Assembly (NCBI RefSeq): GCF_900102965.1
Contig: NZ_FNGM01000007.1
Coordinates: 135,689-199,688 of the forward strand
Length of the DNA: 64,000 nt
Reading direction: 5' to 3'
Source of the DNA: Paenibacillus jilunlii
Lineage (GTDB): Bacteria; Bacillota; Bacilli; Paenibacillales; Paenibacillaceae
This document shows, one piece after another, positions 31,919 to 39,975 of the stretch. The position numbers were made by a program, and so were the translations under genes. The notes under the pieces are model-generated. The model did not search any database, was not told the origin of the DNA, and worked only from the letters and a program-made list of their open reading frames with translations. The number at the start of each line of letters is the position of its first letter. The first letter of the stretch is position 1.

Positions 31919-33331
31919 ATGTTTTTAAATGACGATTTTCTGTTGACCAGCGAAACGGCACGCCGGCTCTTTCATAATCATGCCAAAACCATGCCGATTA
32001 TTGATTACCACTGCCACCTCGACCCGAAGGAAATCTATGAAGACAAGGCGTTCCGCAACCTCACCGAAGCCTGGCTGGCCGGGGATCATTACAAATGGCG
32101 GCTTATGCGCGCTAACGGGGTTCCGGAATCCCATATTACCGGAGATGCTTCCGACTATGACAAGTTCCTGGCCTGGGCCCGTACGCTCCCGAAGGCTGTC
32201 GGCAATCCCCTGTACAGCTGGACCCACCTGGAACTGCGCCGTTTCTTCGGGATTAACGAGACGCTGAACGAGGCTTCCGCTCCTGCGATCTGGGAGGAAG
32301 TGAACCGCAAGCTGGCTGAACCGGCCTATACGCGGCGGAGTCTGATCCGGAAATCCAATGTTAAAATCGTCTGTACCACCGATGATCCGGCGGATTCCCT
32401 GGAATATCACCGGCTGCTGAAGGAGTCGGAGCAGGACTTTCAGGTCTTCCCGACCTTCCGACCCGACAAAGCGCTTAATATCGACGCCGATGGCTTCACG
32501 GTTTGGCTTACCCGGCTGGGGGAAGCTGCTGGAGTGCCCGTAACCACGTATGATACGCTGGTTGAAGCCTTGCGGAGCCGTGTGGAATTTTTCCATCAGA
32601 ACGGCTGCCGGCTATCAGACCATGCGCTGGATGTGCTGCGTTATCAGGCGGCTGGTGAAGCTTCACAGCTGGAGCGGATTTTTGCCAAACGTCTGGAAGG
32701 TGCTGTTCTGTCGCCGGAAGAAATTACAGTCTACCGGACAGAGCTGCTGTCAGAACTGATTGGAATGTACCATGATAAAAACTGGACCATGCAGCTGCAC
32801 CTGCACGCCTTCCGCAACAATAATACGCCGATGTTCCGGCGGCTGGGCCCGGATACCGGGTATGACGGAATTAATGACCTGTCATTGGCAGAGGCGCTCT
32901 CGAAGCTGCTGGACCGGGCCGAATGCAGTAAGGGATTGCCGAAGACCATCCTGTATTCTCTGAATCCGGGAGATTACCCTGCCCTGCTCGCGCTGATGGG
33001 CTGCTATCAAAAGGACACCGCAGGCAAGCTTCAGCTCGGCTCCGGCTGGTGGTACAACGATACCCGCGACGGGATGCGCCGCCAGCTGACCCTGCTGGCC
33101 GACAACAGCCTGCTGGGCAATTTCGTCGGCATGCTCACCGACTCGCGCAGCTTCCTGTCCTATACCCGCCACGAGTATTTCCGGCGTGTGCTCTGTGAGC
33201 TGCTGGGCGAATTGGCCGGGCGCGGTGAAGCGCCGGACGACCAGGCCCTGCTTGGACAGCTGGTGGAGGATATTGCCTACAACAACGCCGCCGGCTACTT
33301 CGGCTTTGAAGCCCGCAGCGCAGCCAAGTAG
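31919..33331 (+). CDS. uxaC: Uronate isomerase
   Basis: A 470-residue TIM-barrel isomerase of the amidohydrolase superfamily, converting galacturonate to tagaturonate and glucuronate to fructuronate. DYHCHLDPKEIYED gives the metal-type His31 and His33. CTTDDPADSLEYH, LHLHAFRNNN and the late SLLGNFVGMLTDSRSFLSY are family signatures. Length is normal. It is the third uxa gene, 33 bp after uxaA with GGGAGAA upstream. In the pathway it acts first. Confidence 0.95.
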   Translation: MFLNDDFLLTSETARRLFHNHAKTMPIIDYHCHLDPKEIYEDKAFRNLTEAWLAGDHYKWRLMRANGVPESHITGDASDYDKFLAWARTLPKAVGNPLYSWTHLELRRFFGINETLNEASAPAIWEEVNRKLAEPAYTRRSLIRKSNVKIVCTTDDPADSLEYHRLLKESEQDFQVFPTFRPDKALNIDADGFTVWLTRLGEAAGVPVTTYDTLVEALRSRVEFFHQNGCRLSDHALDVLRYQAAGEASQLERIFAKRLEGAVLSPEEITVYRTELLSELIGMYHDKNWTMQLHLHAFRNNNTPMFRRLGPDTGYDGINDLSLAEALSKLLDRAECSKGLPKTILYSLNPGDYPALLALMGCYQKDTAGKLQLGSGWWYNDTRDGMRRQLTLLADNSLLGNFVGMLTDSRSFLSYTRHEYFRRVLCELLGELAGRGEAPDDQALLGQLVEDIAYNNAAGYFGFEARSAAK

Positions 33332-33418
33332 CACAGCTAGACAGAAGCGGACACGCCATCCTTTTGAAGATAACCATTAAAGGCACAAAGTACAAAGTAT
33401 CAGGAAAGGAAGTATATT

Positions 33419-34141
33419 ATGCCTACGCTATATATTGCCGGTGACTCCACCGCCGCACAGAAGGGCGGAGGCGAAAAGCCAATGACCGGCTGGGGAGAAT
33501 TCCTTCAAGAGCATTTCAGCCCTGATATTGCTGTAGATAACCGGGCGGTTAATGGACGCAGCACCCGCTCCTTCCTGGCGGAAGGTCGGCTTGAGGATAT
33601 CGGCAAGGACTTCCGGAGCGGCGACTACCTGCTGATCCAGTTCGGACACAATGACCAGAAGGTAGAGGACCCCGCCCGTTATACCGATCCCTCTACGGAG
33701 TACCGCCGGAATCTGCTCACGTTCATTGAATTTGCCCGCAGCCGCGGCGGATACCCTGTTCTGCTGACTTCGGTCAGCCGCCGCCGGTTCACTGCAGGCA
33801 GCGAACCTGACCCGCTCGCGGTCGGGCTGTACCCGGAAGCGGTGCGCGAGGTTGCAGCGCAGACCGGCACGCCGCTGCTTGATATTTTTGCCTCCTCCCA
33901 GCAGTTGTACCGCGTGCTGGGAGTGGACGGCTCGCGGCAGCTGTTCATGCATCTGCCTGCAAGCGTGCATCCCAATTATCCGCAGGGCATCACGGATGAC
34001 ACGCATTTCTGCAAAGAAGGCGCCGCCCGCATAGCTGGCCTGACCGCCGAGGCGATCTCGCAGTCGGCAGAGCTGGCTGCCTTGCATGCATATTTGCGGC
34101 GGCCGGGGTTTCGCGCCGCAGAGAGCATGCCAGCAATCTAA
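33419..34141 (+). CDS. Rhamnogalacturonan acetylesterase-like SGNH hydrolase
   Basis: A 240-residue SGNH/GDSL esterase of the RhgT/YesT kind, removing acetyl groups from rhamnogalacturonan oligomers. The blocks occur in order: GDST (Ser10 nucleophile), NGRSTRSF (Gly46), FGHNDQKVED (Asn78) and DDTHFCKEGA (Asp and His, about 195-199). There is no signal peptide, so it works on imported oligosaccharides in the cytosol. GGAAAGGA precedes the ATG. It follows uxaC by 87 bp on the same strand and fits a pectin-degradation transcript. Confidence 0.88.
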   Translation: MPTLYIAGDSTAAQKGGGEKPMTGWGEFLQEHFSPDIAVDNRAVNGRSTRSFLAEGRLEDIGKDFRSGDYLLIQFGHNDQKVEDPARYTDPSTEYRRNLLTFIEFARSRGGYPVLLTSVSRRRFTAGSEPDPLAVGLYPEAVREVAAQTGTPLLDIFASSQQLYRVLGVDGSRQLFMHLPASVHPNYPQGITDDTHFCKEGAARIAGLTAEAISQSAELAALHAYLRRPGFRAAESMPAI

Positions 34142-34251
34142 GGCTCCCATGGACTCCGCCGATCATCGGAAGAGAGGAACATCGGGTTCGCGATGTTATC
34201 GAACGCCGGACTCCGTGTTACCTTCAAACGCCGCAAAAGGAGGTTTTTATT

Positions 34252-35094
34252 ATGACTGCCCCGCTTCATCTAGGTGTACGCGCCCATGATTTTGGCCGTC
34301 TGCCTTTGCCGGAGCTGACCGGGAAGCTTAGCAGGTATCGTTTTTCGCATATTCAGCTCGCTGTACATAAGTCCTTTCCCGAAAGTGTTCCTGCGCTGAC
34401 TGCGCTAAGCCCAGGAACCGCTGCTTATTTTGGCGAAGCCTTCCGCCAGGCAGGAGTCCGGATTGCCGTGCTCGGCTGCTATGTGAATATCGTCGATCCT
34501 GATCCTGTCAAAAGACAGCTGGCTTTGAACGCATTCAGCACCCATCTTCGCCTGGCCCGCGATTTTGGCGCCAGTCTGGTTGGTACCGAAACAGGCAGTG
34601 TAGGCAAAGGGTATACTGCGGAGAATTTTACCGAGGAAGCCTTCCGCCAGGTAGCAGTTTCGGTACAGGCCTTGGTGGCGGAGGCGGAGCGGTTCGGCGT
34701 AACGGTAGGCATCGAAGCAGGGATCAATCACCCGCTGCATACCGCACAGCTGGCACACCGGCTGCTCACGCTGATTCCCTCCAATAATCTGCAGATTATT
34801 CTCGACTGTGCCAATCTAATGACCGCGGACAATTACCGGCAGCAGGATGCCGTGATTGGGGAAGCGCTGGAGCTGCTGGGGGACCGGATTGCTGTCCTGC
34901 ACCTGAAGGACTTCACGGTCAATGACGGACAGATCGGGATTGTGCCTGTCGGCCAAGGGCTGCTTCACTTTGCTCCGCTGCTCCAATACATAAAATATAA
35001 ACGGCCGCATATTCAGGGCATTTTGGAGAGTACCCCAGAGGAATATATGCAGGGCAGCATAGATTTTCTGCAGCGGCTGTATGATGAAGTCTGA
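34252..35094 (+). CDS. Sugar phosphate isomerase/epimerase
   Basis: A 280-residue xylose-isomerase-like TIM barrel (AP_endonuc_2 fold). GVTVGIEAGINHPLHTAQLA carries the metal-binding Glu and His. IILDCANLMTADNY and AVLHLKDFTVNDGQ follow, and GQGLLHFAPLLQYIKYKRPH near the end matches the family. No signal peptide. AAGGAGG lies before the ATG. The substrate is not determinable; its position after the Uxa and esterase genes suggests a uronate or rhamnogalacturonan-derived sugar. The interval 34142-34251 has no gene. Confidence 0.82.
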   Translation: MTAPLHLGVRAHDFGRLPLPELTGKLSRYRFSHIQLAVHKSFPESVPALTALSPGTAAYFGEAFRQAGVRIAVLGCYVNIVDPDPVKRQLALNAFSTHLRLARDFGASLVGTETGSVGKGYTAENFTEEAFRQVAVSVQALVAEAERFGVTVGIEAGINHPLHTAQLAHRLLTLIPSNNLQIILDCANLMTADNYRQQDAVIGEALELLGDRIAVLHLKDFTVNDGQIGIVPVGQGLLHFAPLLQYIKYKRPHIQGILESTPEEYMQGSIDFLQRLYDEV

Positions 35095-35192
35095 CCGGTT
35101 GCAGGAAACTGGGGACAGAAGGAAGCGATAGCTATAAAACTGTGCCGCAGACCGCCTAACCGACCCCGATTACTATGCCTAAGCGGCACACC

Positions 35193-35238
35193 AAAACGGG
35201 CATCCCCTCACACCTGCCGTGAGAATCGGATGCCCGTT
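35193..35238 (-). terminator. Terminator of the alpha-mannosidase gene
   Basis: AACGGGCATCC pairs with GGATGCCCGTT; the T-run is on the minus-strand side. It may also serve the convergent isomerase gene. Confidence 0.75.
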
Positions 35239-35281
35239 GCTGCTGTCTGTGACTAATTTTACCGGCTTCTATGCCCGATAC

Positions 35282-38200
35282 CTAACCGGATAATTTTACA
35301 ATAAAAGTAATAATTTCATACGGCTTGACGTCAAAGGTAACCGCCCCGCCAGGCTTCACTTCGCCCGCAGGCCGCTCCATCAAGTCACATTCCTGCCAGG
35401 AATGAACCGGATAATCGCTGCTGAGCGTTACGGTGCTGCGGGTGCCCGTATACTCATGCAGGCGGACGATGAAGCCTTCGCCATTCTCCGCCATTTTAAT
35501 GGCGTCAACGGCAATGCTGCCGCAGTCCGTCTTAATCAGTGATTTACCGGCCCCCGCAGCATAACCGCCCTTAACCACACGCAGCGGATTATTCAGTGAC
35601 CAAGCTTCCTGAACTGTACTGGCTGCTGCCCAGTCGCCCTTATGCGGCAGCAGGGCATAGGTGAATCGGTGCTCCCCCTGATCCGCCTGCCAGTCAGGCT
35701 CGGTGGCCGACTTGATCAGCGACAGCCGCATTACATGATCCTTGATGTCATAGCCGTATTTGCAATCATTCAGCAGACTGGCGCCATACCCCCGCTCCGA
35801 CAGATCGGCCCATTGATGGCCCACACTTTCGAACCGCGCATAGTCCCAGCTTGTATTCCAGTGCGTCGGCCGCTTAACGTTCCCGAATTGGATGTCATAG
35901 GTAGCTTCCGTAGCCCGCACCGCTACCGGAAAAGCGGTCTTCAGCAGCTGATGCTGCTCATGCCAATCGACCAGTGTCTCAAAGTCAATCCGGGCGCTTC
36001 TGCTGTACACCTTGACCTTCTGAACAATGGAGGAGTCCATATACTTCCATGTGAATTCCAGCACTGCCGCAAGCAGGCCGCATTCGGTCAGCTCTACTGA
36101 GCGCAGGTCAGTGATTTCTCTCTTTTTCTCCTGATAAAACAGGTCAATATCCCAGGCATCGAACATCTTCGGCTTATCCTCAAAAACCTGAAGCACGTTG
36201 CCGTTCTCGCCCGGAGCCAGCACCTCCCGCTGTTCCCGGCGGTCATAAATGCGGCTCAGCTGCCCCGCACCGTTCCATTCCAGCACATAAAACGGAGTCG
36301 TAAGCCGGGAATCCTGCCATTCGAACGGAACCGGACTACCGGACGTTAAGGAGTTGCCTTCCCGCACCTCAGTCTTTCCTGCGGCAGAATCGGCAGAAAC
36401 AGCAGAACCCGCTGAATCCACCTGAACCGATAATGCTGCCGCAGGTCCTGCCTTTATGACTGTGCTGCCCAGCATCGGAACCGCCGGAACCTCGATCAGC
36501 CAATCCCCGCCAACACGCTGGGAAGATAACTGTCGGCCGTCCGCAGTGGTCCACACCCTGTCCTCACCTACTGCTTCATAAGGAATGGCTGCCAGCTCCG
36601 TCCGATCGTAGAAAGCTCCATTGAAGACGGTATATTCTGTCTCATGCCGGGTACCGGCCCCTGCAGCCTGCTCTTCGGCCTGCCCATGTGCCTTCCCTTC
36701 TGCTAACCCTTCTGTCAGCCCTTCTGCCAGCCCTCCAACCAGCCCTTCAGCCGCAGCCTTCGCCGCCGCGCTGCCGATCCGCTCCGCTTCCGCATATTCC
36801 AGTCTTGAATCCTCGTACACCTCGCGGATGGAGGAGCCTGGGATAATATCATGGAACTGGTTGCGGAGGATGGTGTGCCAGCCTTCCAGCAGGGACTGCG
36901 CCGGATAGCTGCTGAAGCTGCCTTTTTCTACAGCCAGGAGGACCTGCAGCCACTCCGCTTCACGGTACAGCAGTTCCAGCTTCCGGTTCATCCGCTTGTT
37001 GTAGGCCTGGCTGGTATACGTTCCCCGGTGGTACTCCAGGTACAGCTCCCCGTCCCAGGTATGAACATACTGGTCAGTGGCGCGGACCGTTTCATTCAGG
37101 CGTTCAAAATATTCATCCGCCCGCCCCGTCCGGACCGCAGGAATGCCCGGCATCTTGTCAAGGCGGCGGCGCATTTCCAGCATTTCGCGGTTAACGCCCC
37201 CGCCGCCATCACCATATCCGTAGGAGAGCAGCAGCTCGCGGTTCAGATTCTTATCCCGGTACTGATCCCAGATGCCCTGAACGGAGAAGGCTTCAATCAG
37301 ACCGTTGTAGGTGTAATACCAGGCGCCGGAGTCAGGCCCTTCAGGTGTGGTGATAAAATGGGTCAGCACTTCACTGCCGTCAATGCCTCTCCAGCGGAAC
37401 GTATCATGCGGCATACGGTTATATTGGCTCCAGCTGATCTTGGTGGTCATGAAGGTATCAATGCCCGATTTGCGCAAAATCTGCGGCAGTGCCCAGCTGT
37501 AGCCAAATACATCGGGGAGCCATAAATATTTGCAGTCCACACCGAATTCCTCCCGGAAGAACTTCGTCCCGTACAAGATCTGGCGCACCAGTGATTCCCC
37601 GCTGGTCAGATTGCAGTCCGCCTCCAGCCACATCGCACCTCCGGCTTCCCAGCGGCCCTCTTCCACCCGCTTGCGGATTTCGGCATAGATTTCCGGGTAA
37701 TCCTCTTTGATGTACGCATACAGCTGAGGCTGGGTCTGCAAAAATATATATTCCGGGTACTGCTTCATCAGACGGAGCACCGTCGAGAAGGAGCGCGCGG
37801 CTTTTTCCCGAGTATGGGTAAGCCGCCACAGCCAGGCAACGTCGATATGAGTATGGCCGATTGCGGTTACGGTTACCGGATGCTTCGCCTCAAGCAGCGC
37901 CAGCTGCTCCAGCAGCAGCGCTTCAGCCTCCTGGACGGAAATGTAAAAGCCTGCGCTGCCCGGTTTCGACCAGTCCAGCTTGTTAAAAGCCCGGTTGAGC
38001 GCCATCAGCAGCTCCTGCTTCTCCGGCTGATTGTCGGCAAGCTGCTTGTAGGTGGATAGTGCAGCACGGCCTGTATAATATAAATTATCCGCCGCCTCAT
38101 CCAGCCAGGCCAGCTCTGCCCGCTTGATCCGGTGTTCCTGGGGAACCGGGAGGCCACCGCCCTCCAGCCCAGACCACAAGCGGAAGGTGAAATCCAGCGC

Positions 38201-38587
38201 ACGGCCCGCCGCATCCTCCTCCAGAAAAACCTCCTGGTGGTTGGAATCCACCCCCTGATAAGGCTTGCCGTCAATATACAGCAGCGACTCAAAGCCGCTG
38301 TTGTTGCCCCCGCCGGTCCGGCCGAAGTCAAAAAGCCCGACCACGCGTTTCCCCTTCCACTCCGCAGGCACTTCAATGGTTCTATGCAGCCAGATGTATG
38401 CATCCCGTCCGGTCCAGTAGTCCCCCTGCTGAAGCCGGCTGCCTCCTTTGGGCTGCGGAGGGTATACCCCGTTCGCTCCATCCTTATCCTCTACTGCCAG
38501 CCAGTCATTCAACTTGGCAATTTCGCGGTAACGGTACCCTTCCAGCTCCCGCAGCCGCGCACCCAGCTTCTCCTCAGTCCAAAACAT
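35282..38587 (-). CDS. Alpha-mannosidase, glycoside hydrolase family 38
   Basis: A 1101-residue cytosolic GH38 alpha-mannosidase. GHTHIDVAWLWRLTH (244-258) holds the zinc-binding His and Asp. WLPDVFGYSWALPQI (356-370) carries the probable nucleophile Asp359. HDIIPGSSIREVYEDS marks the end of the helical domain, followed by the beta-sandwich domains. Near 635-665 is an Ala/Gly/Glu-rich insertion with tandem GLAEG- and GLTEG-type units, encoded by an imperfect 12-bp repeat (36700-36760), probably a flexible linker. The ATG at 38587 has AGGAGG at 9 bp. It is downstream of its own LacI regulator, with a palindromic operator in the 50-bp gap. Confidence 0.93.
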   Translation of the reverse strand: MFWTEEKLGARLRELEGYRYREIAKLNDWLAVEDKDGANGVYPPQPKGGSRLQQGDYWTGRDAYIWLHRTIEVPAEWKGKRVVGLFDFGRTGGGNNSGFESLLYIDGKPYQGVDSNHQEVFLEEDAAGRALDFTFRLWSGLEGGGLPVPQEHRIKRAELAWLDEAADNLYYTGRAALSTYKQLADNQPEKQELLMALNRAFNKLDWSKPGSAGFYISVQEAEALLLEQLALLEAKHPVTVTAIGHTHIDVAWLWRLTHTREKAARSFSTVLRLMKQYPEYIFLQTQPQLYAYIKEDYPEIYAEIRKRVEEGRWEAGGAMWLEADCNLTSGESLVRQILYGTKFFREEFGVDCKYLWLPDVFGYSWALPQILRKSGIDTFMTTKISWSQYNRMPHDTFRWRGIDGSEVLTHFITTPEGPDSGAWYYTYNGLIEAFSVQGIWDQYRDKNLNRELLLSYGYGDGGGGVNREMLEMRRRLDKMPGIPAVRTGRADEYFERLNETVRATDQYVHTWDGELYLEYHRGTYTSQAYNKRMNRKLELLYREAEWLQVLLAVEKGSFSSYPAQSLLEGWHTILRNQFHDIIPGSSIREVYEDSRLEYAEAERIGSAAAKAAAEGLVGGLAEGLTEGLAEGKAHGQAEEQAAGAGTRHETEYTVFNGAFYDRTELAAIPYEAVGEDRVWTTADGRQLSSQRVGGDWLIEVPAVPMLGSTVIKAGPAAALSVQVDSAGSAVSADSAAGKTEVREGNSLTSGSPVPFEWQDSRLTTPFYVLEWNGAGQLSRIYDRREQREVLAPGENGNVLQVFEDKPKMFDAWDIDLFYQEKKREITDLRSVELTECGLLAAVLEFTWKYMDSSIVQKVKVYSRSARIDFETLVDWHEQHQLLKTAFPVAVRATEATYDIQFGNVKRPTHWNTSWDYARFESVGHQWADLSERGYGASLLNDCKYGYDIKDHVMRLSLIKSATEPDWQADQGEHRFTYALLPHKGDWAAASTVQEAWSLNNPLRVVKGGYAAGAGKSLIKTDCGSIAVDAIKMAENGEGFIVRLHEYTGTRSTVTLSSDYPVHSWQECDLMERPAGEVKPGGAVTFDVKPYEIITFIVKLSG
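36700..36760. repeat. Imperfect 12-bp tandem repeat inside the mannosidase gene
   Basis: About five copies of a CCCTTCTGYYAR-like unit encode the GLAEG/GLTEG linker of the alpha-mannosidase. Copy number may vary between strains. Confidence 0.6.
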
Positions 38588-38604
38588 TTGCCCTTCCTCC
38601 TCTA

Positions 38605-38618
38605 ATAACACGTGTTAT
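38605..38618. promoter_or_regulatory. LacI-type operator before the alpha-mannosidase gene
   Basis: ATAACACGTGTTAT is a perfect 14-bp palindrome 17 bp before the mannosidase start. The identical palindrome precedes the regulator gene at 39699-39712. Confidence 0.8.
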
Positions 38619-38637
38619 GTGCCCGGAAAAAGCGCAC

Positions 38638-39678
38638 TTACGCGCTTTCTCCCGCCCTTAGAACTGCAGGCAGCCATATTTTCCCGGCGGCTTCTGACGT
38701 TGTTCCGCCTTCAATCTGCTTCAGCACCCGCCGCACCGCTTCTTCCCCCATGCCTACATAGGGAATTTCCACACAGCTTAATGCCGGGAGGCTCAGCCGG
38801 TGGCCCTGGATCGTGTTGTCTGCCGCCATCACCCGCAGTTCTTCGCCGATGCGCAGGCCCAGCTTATGGGCGGCCCGGTACAAATCCGGGACCCCGCTGG
38901 ACCAGTTCACCAGCAGCGGCGGCGGCGGCTTGCTGATATCCGCCAGCTTCAGGAGCCATTCCTCCCAGTCCACCCGCCCTTCCCGTTCGGGAAGGCGGAA
39001 GGAAAAGGGATTCATGCCCCGGCCGCTGCACCAGCGGGTGTAGGCGTCCCGGCGCGTCCGCTCCGCCCAGCTCCGGATGCTGCCATGATATACCTCAGCA
39101 TATACCGGAGTCTGGACCTGCGGAGTTCCCGGCCGCAGCAAATAATCCAGCGCCAGCTCCACACTGCCCTTGTAGTCGGCCAGCACAGAGCATACCCCCT
39201 CCGCTTCGGCATAGCCCTCCACGGATACATAAGGAACCCCCGCCTCGCTGACCTTGGCGGCCCATGCCTCATCGCGGTAGCTGGTATCATCCAGCGTCAC
39301 GATGCCGTCGATCTTCCGCTGGTGGTAGAGATCCACCAGCTCATCCCTGGCCTCGCCGTCCGGCCGGTGGCCCGGCGAGCAGAGCAGAATGTGATAGCCA
39401 TGCGCTTCACATTCCCGCTGCATGCCCTCCAGCAGCCGCATGAACAGCGGATGCCGTGTGTCGCCGAACGCAGCCAGACTCATGGTGCGGCCCGTCTTCA
39501 TGCTCCGCGCCTGGGCATCCACATGGTAGTTCAGCTCGCGGATCGCTGCCAGCACATTCTCACGCGTCTCTCCGCTGACGCCGATACCCGGCGTGCCATT
39601 CAGCACAGCAGAGACCACGCTGCGGGATACACCGGCCAGCTTGGCGACGTCGTGGCTGGTCACTCTTTTTTTGCCCAT
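38638..39678 (-). CDS. LacI family regulator of the alpha-mannosidase
   Basis: A 346-residue LacI/GalR repressor. The HTH is SHDVAKLAGVSRSVVSAVLN (about 7-26), with the VDAQARSMKTGRT hinge. The sensor domain has HGYHILLCSPGHRPDGEA, DGIVTLDD and late RVMAADNTIQGHRLSLPALS. The ATG at 39678 has GAGGTG upstream; the longer open frame lacks one. Identical palindromes ATAACACGTGTTAT flank the gene at its own promoter and before the mannosidase. I infer autoregulation and control of the mannosidase, with mannose-type oligosaccharides as likely inducers. Confidence 0.9.
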   Translation of the reverse strand: MGKKRVTSHDVAKLAGVSRSVVSAVLNGTPGIGVSGETRENVLAAIRELNYHVDAQARSMKTGRTMSLAAFGDTRHPLFMRLLEGMQRECEAHGYHILLCSPGHRPDGEARDELVDLYHQRKIDGIVTLDDTSYRDEAWAAKVSEAGVPYVSVEGYAEAEGVCSVLADYKGSVELALDYLLRPGTPQVQTPVYAEVYHGSIRSWAERTRRDAYTRWCSGRGMNPFSFRLPEREGRVDWEEWLLKLADISKPPPPLLVNWSSGVPDLYRAAHKLGLRIGEELRVMAADNTIQGHRLSLPALSCVEIPYVGMGEEAVRRVLKQIEGGTTSEAAGKIWLPAVLRAGESA

Positions 39679-39698
39679 ATCAGCACCTCGGCAAAAGT

Positions 39699-39712
39699 AT
39701 AACACGTGTTAT
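39699..39712. promoter_or_regulatory. LacI-type operator before the regulator gene
   Basis: The second exact copy of ATAACACGTGTTAT, 21 bp before the regulator start. Confidence 0.8.
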
Positions 39713-39789
39713 TTCTGTTGTATACCCTTTTTATGGAAAAGGTCTGAAAGGGGATTCACCCGGCACCGGCAGTACAATCGGAATGCAGC

Positions 39790-39838
39790 AAAAAGGGGAC
39801 AGCACAGCCTTTAACGGCTTCCGCTGGCCCCTGTTTTT
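39790..39838. repeat. Terminator-like hairpin in a divergent promoter region
   Basis: AAAAAGGGGACAGC and GCTGGCCCCTGTTTTT form an imperfect stem with A/T tails on both sides. It resembles a bidirectional terminator, yet its neighbours are divergent (LacI gene left, nadE right), so its role is unclear. Confidence 0.5.
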
Positions 39839-39975
39839 GGGCCGGTTATTCTTTCACTCTCGGAGCTGCATGCAACTTCATGCTCTATTCGGCCTTTTCT
39901 ACTTGTTACGGGCACCAAATCATGGGTACAATTAATTATTAGTACGTGCCATCATACAAAGGATAGGTGAAACAA

